From Oscillospiraceae bacterium (GTDB lineage: Bacteria; Bacillota; Clostridia; Oscillospirales; Acutalibacteraceae): 7,566 bases of DNA. The DNA lies in the NCBI GenBank assembly GCA_003499325.1, contig DNIP01000174.1, positions 1-7,566 on the forward strand, read 5' to 3'. A program made the position numbers and the translations under genes. This document shows positions 1 through 5,712 of this stretch, piece after piece; within the stretch, counting starts at the first letter, position 1, and the number at the start of each line of letters is the position of its first letter. A model generated the notes under the pieces. It was not told the DNA's origin. It was given only the letters and a program-made list of their open reading frames with translations, and searched no databases.

Positions 1-887
1 GACCAGGACAGTCCCAGCAAAAACGGCGGGATCGAGAGCTTTGCCGTGATCTGCTCGAGCACATGGCGGATCGGGATATCGCAGTCGATGATCTGACTGT
101 CCGCGCCGATCGCGCGGATATTGACGTCGCCGACCGATACAAAGTCGCACACCCTGCCCTTATCGCGCATGGCGCGGCTCCATTCCTCTGCGATCTCCTT
201 GACGCGCTGACGCGCGCCGACCGCGCCGGAGCCCGCGGGCGGGTGATAGGTCACGGCATAGCGCACGTTACCCGCACGTTCAAAGTTCTGTCCCACACAG
301 CGGAATATCTTCATCAACAGCTCGCTGACAAACGGTAATCCGCTGAGGATCGACGTACCGTGCAGGGTGCCCGGCTGCGGATTGAGCAGGGTCAGGCAGA
401 TCAGCTCGGGATGCTCAATCTCCTTTGCACAAAGGCTATTCGGGAAGATGCGAACATCCACGGGACTATCGCCCATACGCAGGGTCACCGCGTCATCGGG
501 CGCGTTATACAGCGCCGCGATACCGCCGTCCTCATAGGTCACAATCTCGCCCACCGCTCTGCCGCAGGTCAACAGCTGGTCAAAGTACGAGCTGATAAAG
601 GTATGCAGTCCCGTGCCCGTACCGCCGACCGAGATCCCCGATACAAAGCGATCCAGCATTGCTTGCGCCTGAATGTCGGCACATTCGATCGTGAACTCTC
701 CCAGCAGGCGAATCAGCTTCATGATCGCCGCATCGATGACCGGCACCTGATCTCTCAAAGCGCGGTACAGGCGCATTTCATGCGGCTGATCCGACAGGTG
801 TAACGGAGGGATGATCCCCCTGTCCGCCGTTGTACAGGTCTGCACATCGGGCACATGAGGGCGATTTTTTTTCGAAAACAATCGCAA
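1..887 (-). CDS. Phage portal protein (3' end outside window)
   Basis: The minus strand reads open for 295 codons from a TTG start at 887 to the window edge, so the C-terminus is missing. Portal proteins form the dodecameric ring at one capsid vertex through which the terminase pumps DNA and to which the tail attaches. The segment around residues 205-215 (ERAGNVRYAVTYHPP) and the end of the visible part, around residues 283-295 (KLSIPPFLLGLSW), match my recollection of tailed-phage portals. The position directly after terminase large subunit, 19 bases downstream, is the canonical place for portal. TTG at 887 is chosen because AGGAGGT at 893-899 lies five bases upstream; a second in-frame TTG at 881 is the alternative. 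A run of eight A falls in codons 6-8. The portal call is firm; the exact portal subfamily is not resolved. Confidence 0.87.
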   Translation of the reverse strand, partial: MRLFSKKNRPHVPDVQTCTTADRGIIPPLHLSDQPHEMRLYRALRDQVPVIDAAIMKLIRLLGEFTIECADIQAQAMLDRFVSGISVGGTGTGLHTFISSYFDQLLTCGRAVGEIVTYEDGGIAALYNAPDDAVTLRMGDSPVDVRIFPNSLCAKEIEHPELICLTLLNPQPGTLHGTSILSGLPFVSELLMKIFRCVGQNFERAGNVRYAVTYHPPAGSGAVGARQRVKEIAEEWSRAMRDKGRVCDFVSVGDVNIRAIGADSQIIDCDIPIRHVLEQITAKLSIPPFLLGLSW

Positions 888-892
888 GATTT

Positions 893-899
893 ACCTCCT
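893..899 (-). promoter_or_regulatory. Ribosome binding site deciding the TTG start of portal
   Basis: The minus strand carries AGGAGGT five bases before TTG at 887. No ATG or GTG lies at a workable distance: the first in-frame GTG is at codon 12. The site is therefore the main evidence for a TTG start. It falls in the 19-base gap after the terminase stop codon, so translation of portal can restart right after terminase on the same mRNA. Confidence 0.7.
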
Positions 900-906
900 G
901 TTGTGG

Positions 907-2157
907 TTACATTCGTTCGATAAAGGTAAAGTTGAGGGGCTCCTCATTCGCCTTTATATAACTGACAAAATATCGTATGTCATCCATCGCGTGATCGTCG
1001 CGCTTGATCACCGTGTCCATCGGCTTGTTCTCGTCCCAGCGATAGAGCGAGAACTCGCGGATCGCGTCGGTGCAGGCGTCACAGATGACGATCTCCCCGT
1101 CCCGCAGCGCCTGGCTCGTCTTGCGGATGCCGTCGATGACGTTGTTATCCGCTCTGACGACGGGATACCGCCCATGCCGCTCGATCACCTCGATGAAGCT
1201 GGCGGCGGACGGATCGACGATCACCGCAGTCGGCAAAAGCTCACCCAATAATTCTGTTAAAGAATTATAATGCTCCTCATCTGTTCTGCTTTTGCCCTCT
1301 TTTCGCGCGTCATAATAGCTCTCGCGCAGGCGATACCAAATATCGCCCTTTCGCCCCCACAATCCCATCGAAGTCGGATTCACCGTGCCGTAATCGCAGG
1401 AGACACAGTATTCCTCCATCTGTAGGTCGGGCGGCGGGATGAACATACCGCTGTCGCCCATAAAGGGGTAGACAGCGCCCGAGACGCTCACCCATTCTCC
1501 CTCGATGAACCGACGGTAAAAAGCGCCCGTATACAGGCTCTCATACCGCTTGAGCATCTTTTGAGAAAGAGAGGGGTTGTCCCGCATCCGAAAATGGATA
1601 TACAGCGCGTTCTTTCGCTTTTTATTCTGTATCCATTCCCGGTAAAACCAGTGTGAAGGATATTCGGGGTTGCAGTTGAAGAAGAACCGCGAGCCGCTCA
1701 CCGAACAACGCGCCAGCGCCTGCTCCACAAACGACTTCGGCATCAGCGCCACCTCGTCAAAGAGCACGCCCGACAGGGTGACCCCTTGAATCAGCGAGGC
1801 GGAGCCTTCATCCTTTCCCGAAAAGAGAAAAAAGGTATTTTCATGTTGTCCGTATCGGATGATCAGGCGGTTATTGCTCACGCTCTCTTTGACGTCAAAG
1901 CCAAGCTCCTTCAGGCAAGGCAAGAGAGGCAGGATCACGTTGCGCCGCAGCGCTGTGATTGTCTTGCCGCAAAAGCCCAGCAACGCGCCGTCAAAGGTCA
2001 CGCTCGCCCACAGAACAAAGGACAGCGACAGCGCAAAGGTCTTGCCCGAGCGAACCGCGCCGTCACAGATGACGGCGTCATAGCGCTCATATCCCGAGCC
2101 CTTCGCCCACCAGAACATCGCCTTGAGCTGTTTTTCGGACAGCGATTTATAGGTCAT
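907..2157 (-). CDS. terL: Phage terminase large subunit (PBSX-type, ATPase plus nuclease)
   Basis: This is the motor that cuts concatemeric phage DNA and drives it through the portal into the prohead. The N-terminal ATPase half has a Walker A motif GAVRSGKT at residues 33-40, a Walker B VLFDE at 131-135 and a coupling-type NCNP at 161-164. The C-terminal RNase H-like nuclease half has acidic residues at D255 (in CDYG), D315 (in VDPS) and the RDDHAMDD cluster at 386-393, so both catalytic centres look intact. At 416 residues it has the usual length for the PBSX/Terminase_3 group. I chose ATG at 2157 because GGGAG at 2166-2170 lies eight bases upstream; GTG at 2166 would add three residues but has a poorer site. 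The 5' end overlaps the small-subunit gene, which implies coupled translation. It may be functional, or belong to a degraded prophage. Confidence 0.95.
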   Translation of the reverse strand: MTYKSLSEKQLKAMFWWAKGSGYERYDAVICDGAVRSGKTFALSLSFVLWASVTFDGALLGFCGKTITALRRNVILPLLPCLKELGFDVKESVSNNRLIIRYGQHENTFFLFSGKDEGSASLIQGVTLSGVLFDEVALMPKSFVEQALARCSVSGSRFFFNCNPEYPSHWFYREWIQNKKRKNALYIHFRMRDNPSLSQKMLKRYESLYTGAFYRRFIEGEWVSVSGAVYPFMGDSGMFIPPPDLQMEEYCVSCDYGTVNPTSMGLWGRKGDIWYRLRESYYDARKEGKSRTDEEHYNSLTELLGELLPTAVIVDPSAASFIEVIERHGRYPVVRADNNVIDGIRKTSQALRDGEIVICDACTDAIREFSLYRWDENKPMDTVIKRDDHAMDDIRYFVSYIKANEEPLNFTFIERM

Positions 2158-2632
2158 CGGTCTCACTCCCGGAGCGGCTGCCGAGTGCTTCGGCGGAAGA
2201 AAGGATCGCGTCCAGTAACCCCGAACCGCTCTCCTGCTCCGCGCTGCTGCTGAGCAGCTCCTGCAGCTTATCGATCGCCTTGATCCTGTCGTAAAATTTC
2301 ATTTCGATCCCTTTGTCCGTGCGCTTGATCTCCGATACATTTCTCAGGTCGAGCATCCTCAGATCCCCTTCCCTGAGGTCATCCCGATAAAGCAATGTCA
2401 GAGCGTCGCTCACACCGCCGTAGGCGAGCTTGTACAGACCGCAGATCGCGGTATGCTCATATACTGAGCGGATATTCTCGCATCGGCGACGGATCTCGCT
2501 GACGATCTCCTCACGCGCGGCAAGCTCTGACCACGCCCTCTCGGGGTGCTTGTAACCCGCTTCCCGCGCCGCTTTGATCGGATCGGCAACTACCGTCATC
2601 AGACGGCAAAATTCTTTTTCTCTCGGTTTCAT
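2147..2632 (-). CDS. terS: Phage terminase small subunit (Terminase_2-like)
   Basis: The 161-residue product would recognise the packaging site on phage DNA and load the large subunit. Residues 1-50 look like the small-terminase helix-turn-helix: a KEFCRLM helix, then ADPIKAAREAGY, then a recognition-like helix through ELAAREEIVSEI. Residues 110-127 (MKFYDRIKAIDKLQELL) match the helical oligomerisation region common in Terminase_2 proteins. The tail after residue 130 is Ser/Glu/Gly rich and probably disordered. ATG at 2632 has AGGAGGA five bases upstream at 2637-2643. The gene is the first of the packaging operon, and its last codons overlap the start of the large-subunit gene. It is also the last phage-like gene before the host germination gene, since no phage gene is visible upstream of it. 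Confidence 0.85.
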   Translation of the reverse strand: MKPREKEFCRLMTVVADPIKAAREAGYKHPERAWSELAAREEIVSEIRRRCENIRSVYEHTAICGLYKLAYGGVSDALTLLYRDDLREGDLRMLDLRNVSEIKRTDKGIEMKFYDRIKAIDKLQELLSSSAEQESGSGLLDAILSSAEALGSRSGSETDDL

Positions 2633-2636
2633 CTTA

Positions 2637-2643
2637 TCCTCCT
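2637..2643 (-). promoter_or_regulatory. Ribosome binding site of terS
   Basis: AGGAGGA on the minus strand, five bases before the ATG at 2632. It is a strong canonical site and fixes the start of the first gene in the packaging operon. Confidence 0.75.
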
Positions 2644-2758
2644 ATTACCGGTCTCACCTATGCCGAGAAAAAGAAAAAAGTTGCATAAAACTATGCAACT
2701 CTGAAAAAAATAATTAAAAATCTTATTAATTTTAAGAATCCCCTGATATAAGGGAGCC
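2644..2758. other. AT-rich junction between phage packaging genes and germination gene
   Basis: This gene-free stretch separates minus-strand phage genes from the plus-strand germination gene, so the phage/host boundary most likely falls inside it. It contains the 2679-2700 hairpin, then very AT-rich sequence (2703-2738), then a short CCCT...AGGG inverted repeat at 2742-2754. A ribosome-site-like AAGGGAG sits at 2750-2756. A weak minus-strand promoter pattern (TTCTTA then an AT-rich -10-like hexamer) can be read upstream of the hairpin but is not convincing. I see no integrase, no tRNA and no second copy of a candidate attachment core in the window, so the exact crossover cannot be placed. 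Confidence 0.45.
2665..2700 (-). terminator. Hairpin plus U-tract: minus-strand terminator or attenuator ahead of terS
   Basis: Positions 2679-2687 and 2692-2700 form a perfect nine-base stem (AGTTGCATA / TATGCAACT) around a four-base loop. Read on the minus strand it is followed at once by a run of T broken by a single C and then more T, the classic intrinsic terminator layout. On the plus strand there is no T tract, so it should work only leftward. Its target is puzzling, because the next gene to the right (gerA) points the other way. It may end a phage transcript whose gene is no longer next to it, act as a leader attenuator of the terminase operon, or be an operator palindrome. The fold is seen directly; the role is inferred. 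Confidence 0.6.
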
Positions 2759-4186
2759 TTACTCTATCCGAAAGGATCTGATCCCATCTTCACCGCATCC
2801 TATGAAGCCAACCGCCAAAAGCTCTCCACCCTGCTGAGATGTGACGACTGCTTTGACATCATCGAGCGCAACATCGTCATCTCGGGCAAGAAGGCCGTCA
2901 TCTTCTACATCAACGGGCTGATCAAGGACGACATCATGGAGAAGCTGATGGAGTTCTTCTATAACCATACCAAGCCCGAATACCTCTCCTCCGCCGAGGA
3001 ATTCTGCCGCCACTGCGTTCCCTATGTCGAGATCAGCATCGTCGACCAGCCCGACGCGGTTGTCAAAAATGTGCTCAGCGGCATCCCCTGCCTGATCGCC
3101 GAGGGCTTCTCCGCCGCAATCGCCTTTGATATGCGCACCTATCCCCAGCGCTCCACCTCCGAGCCCGAGGATGACAAGGTGCTGCGCGGCAGTAAGGACG
3201 GCTTTGTCGAGACCGTCATCTTCAACTCAGCGCTGATTCGTCGCCGCATCCGCTCCGCGAATTTCGTCACCAAGGCGATGACCGTCGGACGCGAGAGCAA
3301 GAGCGACATCATCATCTGCTATATGGACAACAAGGTCGACCACACGCTCCTGCACGATATCACCGACCGTATCAAGAACCTTGATATCGCCAATCTGAGC
3401 ATGAATCAGCAGAGCCTGATCGAGGCGCTCTATCAAAAGAAGTGGCTCAATCCCTTTCCCAAGATCAAATATACCGAACGCCCCGACGTCGCGGCGGCGG
3501 TCTGTCTGAAGGGCAACATTGTCATCCTCGTCGATAACTCCCCCTCCGCACTGCTCATCCCGACCTCGATCTTCGACGTCCTCGAAGAAGCCGACGACTA
3601 CTATTTCCCGCCCATCACGGGCACCTATATCCGCATCACGCGCTATCTGATCACCATCGCCTCCGTCCTGCTCACCCCGCTGTGGCTGTTATGCCTGCAA
3701 AATCCCGAGCTTGTCCCGCCGGTCTTTCAATTCGTTTTGAATGTCGAGCCTACCAGCCTGCCGATCTACTGGCAGCTCATCATCATGGAGCTGTGTATCG
3801 ACGGACTACGCCTCGCGGCGCTCCATACGCCGAGCTCCCTGACCTCCGCCATCGGCATCATCGGCGCGATCGCGTTCAGTCAGTTTGCGGTCAACGCGGG
3901 ATGGTTCACCACCGCCTCGACCCTCTACGTCGCCTTCGTCACCATCGCCAACTACAGCCAGCCGAACTACGAGCTCGGCTTCTCGCTGAAATACGCGCGC
4001 TTCATCCTGTTGACCGCCACCTATCTCGGCAACATCACGGGCTTCATCATCGGGATCCTGATCCTGCTCTTCCTGCTCGCAAGCAACAAGACCATCAGCG
4101 GCAAAAGCTACCTCTACCCCCTCATCCCCTTCAAGCCCAAGGAGCTGAAAAAGAAGCTCACCCGCACCCGCATGAAGCAAAATTGA
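2747..4186 (+). CDS. GerA-family spore germination protein, start codon missing
   Basis: GerA-family proteins are inner-membrane subunits of spore germinant receptors, or SpoVAF-like accessory proteins of the dipicolinate channel. The frame is open from 2747 (stop at 2744) for 479 residues, close to the 480-540 usual for the family, but it has no ATG, GTG or TTG until 2936. The first 63 residues nevertheless read as authentic GerA N-terminus, including FDIIERNIVISGKKAVIFYI and NGLIKDD. Counting from ATG 2936, the soluble domain carries EPEDDKVLRGSKDGFVET (76-93), TERPD (180-184) and VDNSPSALLIP (200-210). Four to six membrane segments lie between about 230 and 382, and a Lys/Arg-rich tail follows. 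No B or C subunit gene lies downstream; spmB converges after one base. Either the 5' end was lost at the phage junction or the start codon mutated. Starting at 2936 would drop conserved sequence. Confidence 0.85.
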   Translation, partial: YKGALLYPKGSDPIFTASYEANRQKLSTLLRCDDCFDIIERNIVISGKKAVIFYINGLIKDDIMEKLMEFFYNHTKPEYLSSAEEFCRHCVPYVEISIVDQPDAVVKNVLSGIPCLIAEGFSAAIAFDMRTYPQRSTSEPEDDKVLRGSKDGFVETVIFNSALIRRRIRSANFVTKAMTVGRESKSDIIICYMDNKVDHTLLHDITDRIKNLDIANLSMNQQSLIEALYQKKWLNPFPKIKYTERPDVAAAVCLKGNIVILVDNSPSALLIPTSIFDVLEEADDYYFPPITGTYIRITRYLITIASVLLTPLWLLCLQNPELVPPVFQFVLNVEPTSLPIYWQLIIMELCIDGLRLAALHTPSSLTSAIGIIGAIAFSQFAVNAGWFTTASTLYVAFVTIANYSQPNYELGFSLKYARFILLTATYLGNITGFIIGILILLFLLASNKTISGKSYLYPLIPFKPKELKKKLTRTRMKQN

Positions 4187-4187
4187 T

Positions 4188-4697
4188 CTATGACATTAAT
4201 AGCCCTACCGTCACCACACTGATGACGATCGCAGTGAAATCCGCCAAGAGCGCTGAGAACAGCGTGTGGCGGATTTTTGTGATGCCTGCCGCGCCGTAGT
4301 ACATACTCACCGCGTAAAAGGTCGTTTCCGTCGAGCCTGCCACCACGCTCGCGCATCGTCCGACAAAGCTGTCGGGGCCGTTATTTTCATAGATGCCTGT
4401 CAACAGCGCCGTCGCGCCCGAGCCCGAGACCGGCCGCAGCAATCCCATCGGCACCAACTCGACAGGGAATCCCACCTTCTCCGCAAGCGGTCGGATCAGC
4501 CCCGCGAGGGCGTCCAGCGCACCCGACGCGCGCAGTGTGCCGACCGCTACCAACAGCGCGATCATCGTCGGCGCGACAAACTTCACCGTCGCAAAGCCCT
4601 CCTTGGCGCCCTCGATGAAGCTGTCAAAAATATTTACGCGCTTGAATAATCCGTAGACGCACAGCGCAGTAACGATGATCGGGATGACCGCTTCCAT
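4188..4697 (-). CDS. spmB: Spore maturation protein B (SpmB)
   Basis: SpmB is a membrane protein that acts with SpmA in spore core dehydration and heat resistance in Bacillus and Clostridium. The 169-residue product has the nucleoside-recognition (Gate) fold character: hydrophobic segments near residues 3-17, 40-55, 112-135 and 145-168, with the conserved LLRPVSGSGATALLTG at 86-101 and the segment GSTETTFYAVSMYYGA at 121-136. Length matches the family (about 170-180). ATG at 4697 is chosen over upstream in-frame codons because AAGGAGG at 4703-4709 precedes it by five bases and the protein starts directly with the first membrane segment. It is the second gene of an spmA-spmB operon and ends one base from the convergent germination gene. 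A plus-strand hairpin lies inside codons 141-154. Confidence 0.95.
   Translation of the reverse strand: MEAVIPIIVTALCVYGLFKRVNIFDSFIEGAKEGFATVKFVAPTMIALLVAVGTLRASGALDALAGLIRPLAEKVGFPVELVPMGLLRPVSGSGATALLTGIYENNGPDSFVGRCASVVAGSTETTFYAVSMYYGAAGITKIRHTLFSALLADFTAIVISVVTVGLLMS
4237..4278 (+). terminator. Intrinsic terminator for gerA, embedded antisense in spmB
   Basis: Ten bases at 4237-4246 (AAATCCGCCA) pair perfectly with 4267-4276. Inside, GCGCTG at 4250-4255 pairs with 4260-4265 (one G-T wobble) around an AGAA loop, with small internal-loop bases between the two stems. A run of five T at 4274-4278 follows on the plus strand. It begins 50 bases after the germination-gene stop, where a terminator is expected, but lies wholly inside spmB codons 141-154. 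The fold is direct observation; the terminating role is inferred. The minus strand lacks a matching T tract after the stem, although some Ts from the left arm would be present. Confidence 0.55.
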
Positions 4698-5263
4698 CTT
4701 AGCCTCCTTATCAGATGGGATGACGCCAGCGCGGCAGTCAGCGCCGCCGCCGAGGTGATCCATACGCACAGCAATACATCGAAGGGCTGTGCCGAGCCGT
4801 AGCTCTTCCTGAGCGCCGCCACCGTGGTGGGAATCAGCTGCATCGACGCCGTGTTCATCAAAACGAACGTCACCATGCTGTCTGTCGCCGTATCATTCAG
4901 GCTGTGCTTCTTCAACTCCCCCATCGCCTTGATTCCGAGCGGCGTAGCGGCGTTACCCAGTCCCAACAGGTTCGCACTGATGTTCATCGAAATATAGCGG
5001 AATGCGTCCGAATCCACCGCGACGTCGGGATATAGCATCCTCAAAAGCGGCGCAAACAGCTTAGACAGCTTCTCGATCAGTCCGCAGTCCTTGGCGATCC
5101 GCATGAATCCCGACCACATAATCAGCATGCCGCTGATAGAGATCAGCAGCTCGATTGCCGACCCTGCCGCCTCGGGAATTCCCGTGCTCATTTGGTCGAT
5201 ACTACCGCTGAACACCGCATAAATAAACGATATCGTGATCATCGCGCCGAACACATACGACAT
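4634..5263 (-). CDS. spmA: Spore maturation protein A (SpmA)
   Basis: SpmA is the membrane partner of SpmB in spore core dehydration. Hallmarks are the MW-x-GFMRIAKDCGL region (49-62), the very conserved NISANLLGLGNAATPLGIKAM at 94-114 and NTASMQLIPTTVAALR at 137-152. Membrane segments lie near 5-18, 35-55, 92-106, 130-150 and 163-182. The start ATG at 5263 has GGAGG eight bases upstream. At 209 residues it is a little longer than the roughly 195 of B. subtilis SpmA. The extra residues after about 186 (RLRWKRSSRSS...) come from reading 64 bases into spmB in another frame. A TGA followed by TAA lies in the adjacent frame just before the spmB ribosome site, so a one-base indel near the 3' end is possible. 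Known spmAB genes are expressed late in the mother cell; no such promoter could be confirmed here. Confidence 0.95.
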   Translation of the reverse strand: MSYVFGAMITISFIYAVFSGSIDQMSTGIPEAAGSAIELLISISGMLIMWSGFMRIAKDCGLIEKLSKLFAPLLRMLYPDVAVDSDAFRYISMNISANLLGLGNAATPLGIKAMGELKKHSLNDTATDSMVTFVLMNTASMQLIPTTVAALRKSYGSAQPFDVLLCVWITSAAALTAALASSHLIRRLRWKRSSRSSLLRCASTDYSSA

Positions 5264-5306
5264 CCATTCATCCTCCCCTTATCTTAGTCATCAAAAATCG
5301 GCCCTT

Positions 5307-5332
5307 GAATTTGTACATGTTTTACAAAATTC
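5307..5332. promoter_or_regulatory. Imperfect palindrome in the spmA / abrB-like divergent region
   Basis: GAATTTGTA (5307-5315) and TACAAAATTC (5323-5332) are inverted copies differing by one bulged base, separated by seven bases. The right arm covers the -35 hexamer of the upstream promoter of the AbrB-like gene, so a protein bound here could block it. AbrB/SpoVT-type regulators often control their own promoters, which makes self-regulation a reasonable guess. No T tract follows, so a terminator is less likely. Confidence 0.4.
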
Positions 5333-5349
5333 AACAATCTTTCTATATA
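5321..5349 (+). promoter_or_regulatory. Sigma-A-like promoter P1 of the abrB-like gene
   Basis: TTTACA (5321-5326) and TATATA (5344-5349) are separated by 17 bases, a good vegetative-type promoter with start expected near 5356. The -35 overlaps the palindrome at 5307-5332. Confidence 0.45.
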
Positions 5350-5351
5350 CC

Positions 5352-5380
5352 TTGACATGAATACCTGCTTTTGGTAAACT
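5352..5380 (+). promoter_or_regulatory. Sigma-A-like promoter P2 (extended -10) of the abrB-like gene
   Basis: A perfect TTGACA (5352-5357) is followed after 17 bases by TAAACT (5375-5380), with a TGn extended -10 at 5372-5374. Transcription should start near 5387, giving a short leader of about 30 bases before the AbrB-like gene. It is the best promoter in the window. Confidence 0.7.
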
Positions 5381-5415
5381 TTTGTCAGAAACAGAAACAA
5401 AAAGGAAGTACCAAA

Positions 5416-5664
5416 ATGAAACCTGCCGGATTTTTATGTAAAATCGATAAGCTGGGGCGCGTCGTGATTCCCAAGCCCCTGCGCTCCAAGTATGCTCTGC
5501 ACACCGATGACACGATCGAGCTCTTCACCGAGCCTGACGCGATCATCATCAAGAAGTATGCCATGAGCTGTACCTTCTGCGGCAACAGCGAGGACTTGAC
5601 CGACTTCAAGGGCAAGCCCGTCTGCGCCGATTGCCTGAACAAGCTTAAGGAGCTCAACTCCTAA
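5416..5664 (+). CDS. AbrB/SpoVT-type transcriptional regulator with C-terminal zinc-ribbon-like tail
   Basis: The 82-residue product starts with a swapped-hairpin AbrB DNA-binding domain at about residues 5-48: the signature KIDKLGRVVIPKPLR (9-23) is followed by the LHTDDTIELF and AIIIKKY strands. Proteins of this class dimerise and bind AT-rich promoters, often controlling stationary-phase and sporulation genes. After residue 50 comes CTFC (52-55), then CADC (70-73): two CxxC pairs 14 residues apart, probably a small zinc ribbon. ATG at 5416 is chosen because AAAGGAAG (5401-5408) lies seven bases upstream and the DNA-binding domain begins there; an in-frame start at 5371 would overlap the promoter P2 -10 box. 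It is divergent from spmA and lies 48 bases ahead of the dCMP deaminase, probably on one transcript. The targets are unknown. Confidence 0.88.
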   Translation: MKPAGFLCKIDKLGRVVIPKPLRSKYALHTDDTIELFTEPDAIIIKKYAMSCTFCGNSEDLTDFKGKPVCADCLNKLKELNS

Positions 5665-5712
5665 TCACAATATACGAGAGATCAAATCATTATATACCAT
5701 CAGGAGGTCAAA

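Noticed and set aside
63..803. Plus-strand open frames of 91 and 147 codons
   Set aside because: They lie opposite the portal gene, whose minus-strand frame has clear family motifs; the plus-strand products are Arg/Asp/His-rich shadow translations.
1786..2253. Plus-strand 155-codon open frame
   Set aside because: It is antisense to both terminase genes and has no recognisable domain or ribosome site.
2680..2730. Forespore sigma-G-like promoter for the germination gene
   Set aside because: TGCATA at 2682 resembles a -35, but no CATnnTA follows at the right distance; the nearest match has the wrong spacing and a mismatch.
2742..2754. Short CCCT...AGGG inverted repeat as an attachment-site core
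   Set aside because: Only four paired bases, no second copy in the window and no integrase visible, so it cannot be called an att site.
3806..4180. Minus-strand 124-codon acidic frame
   Set aside because: Antisense shadow of the GerA membrane region; Gly/Asp/Glu-rich with no motif.
3682..4299. Plus-strand 205-codon frame overlapping the germination gene
   Set aside because: It is a +2 shadow of the GerA frame, with low-complexity His/Arg/Leu composition.
4698..4769. In-frame upstream extension of spmB
   Set aside because: The ribosome site at 4703-4709 and the family N-terminus both point to ATG 4697; the extra 24 residues are spmA sequence read in another frame.
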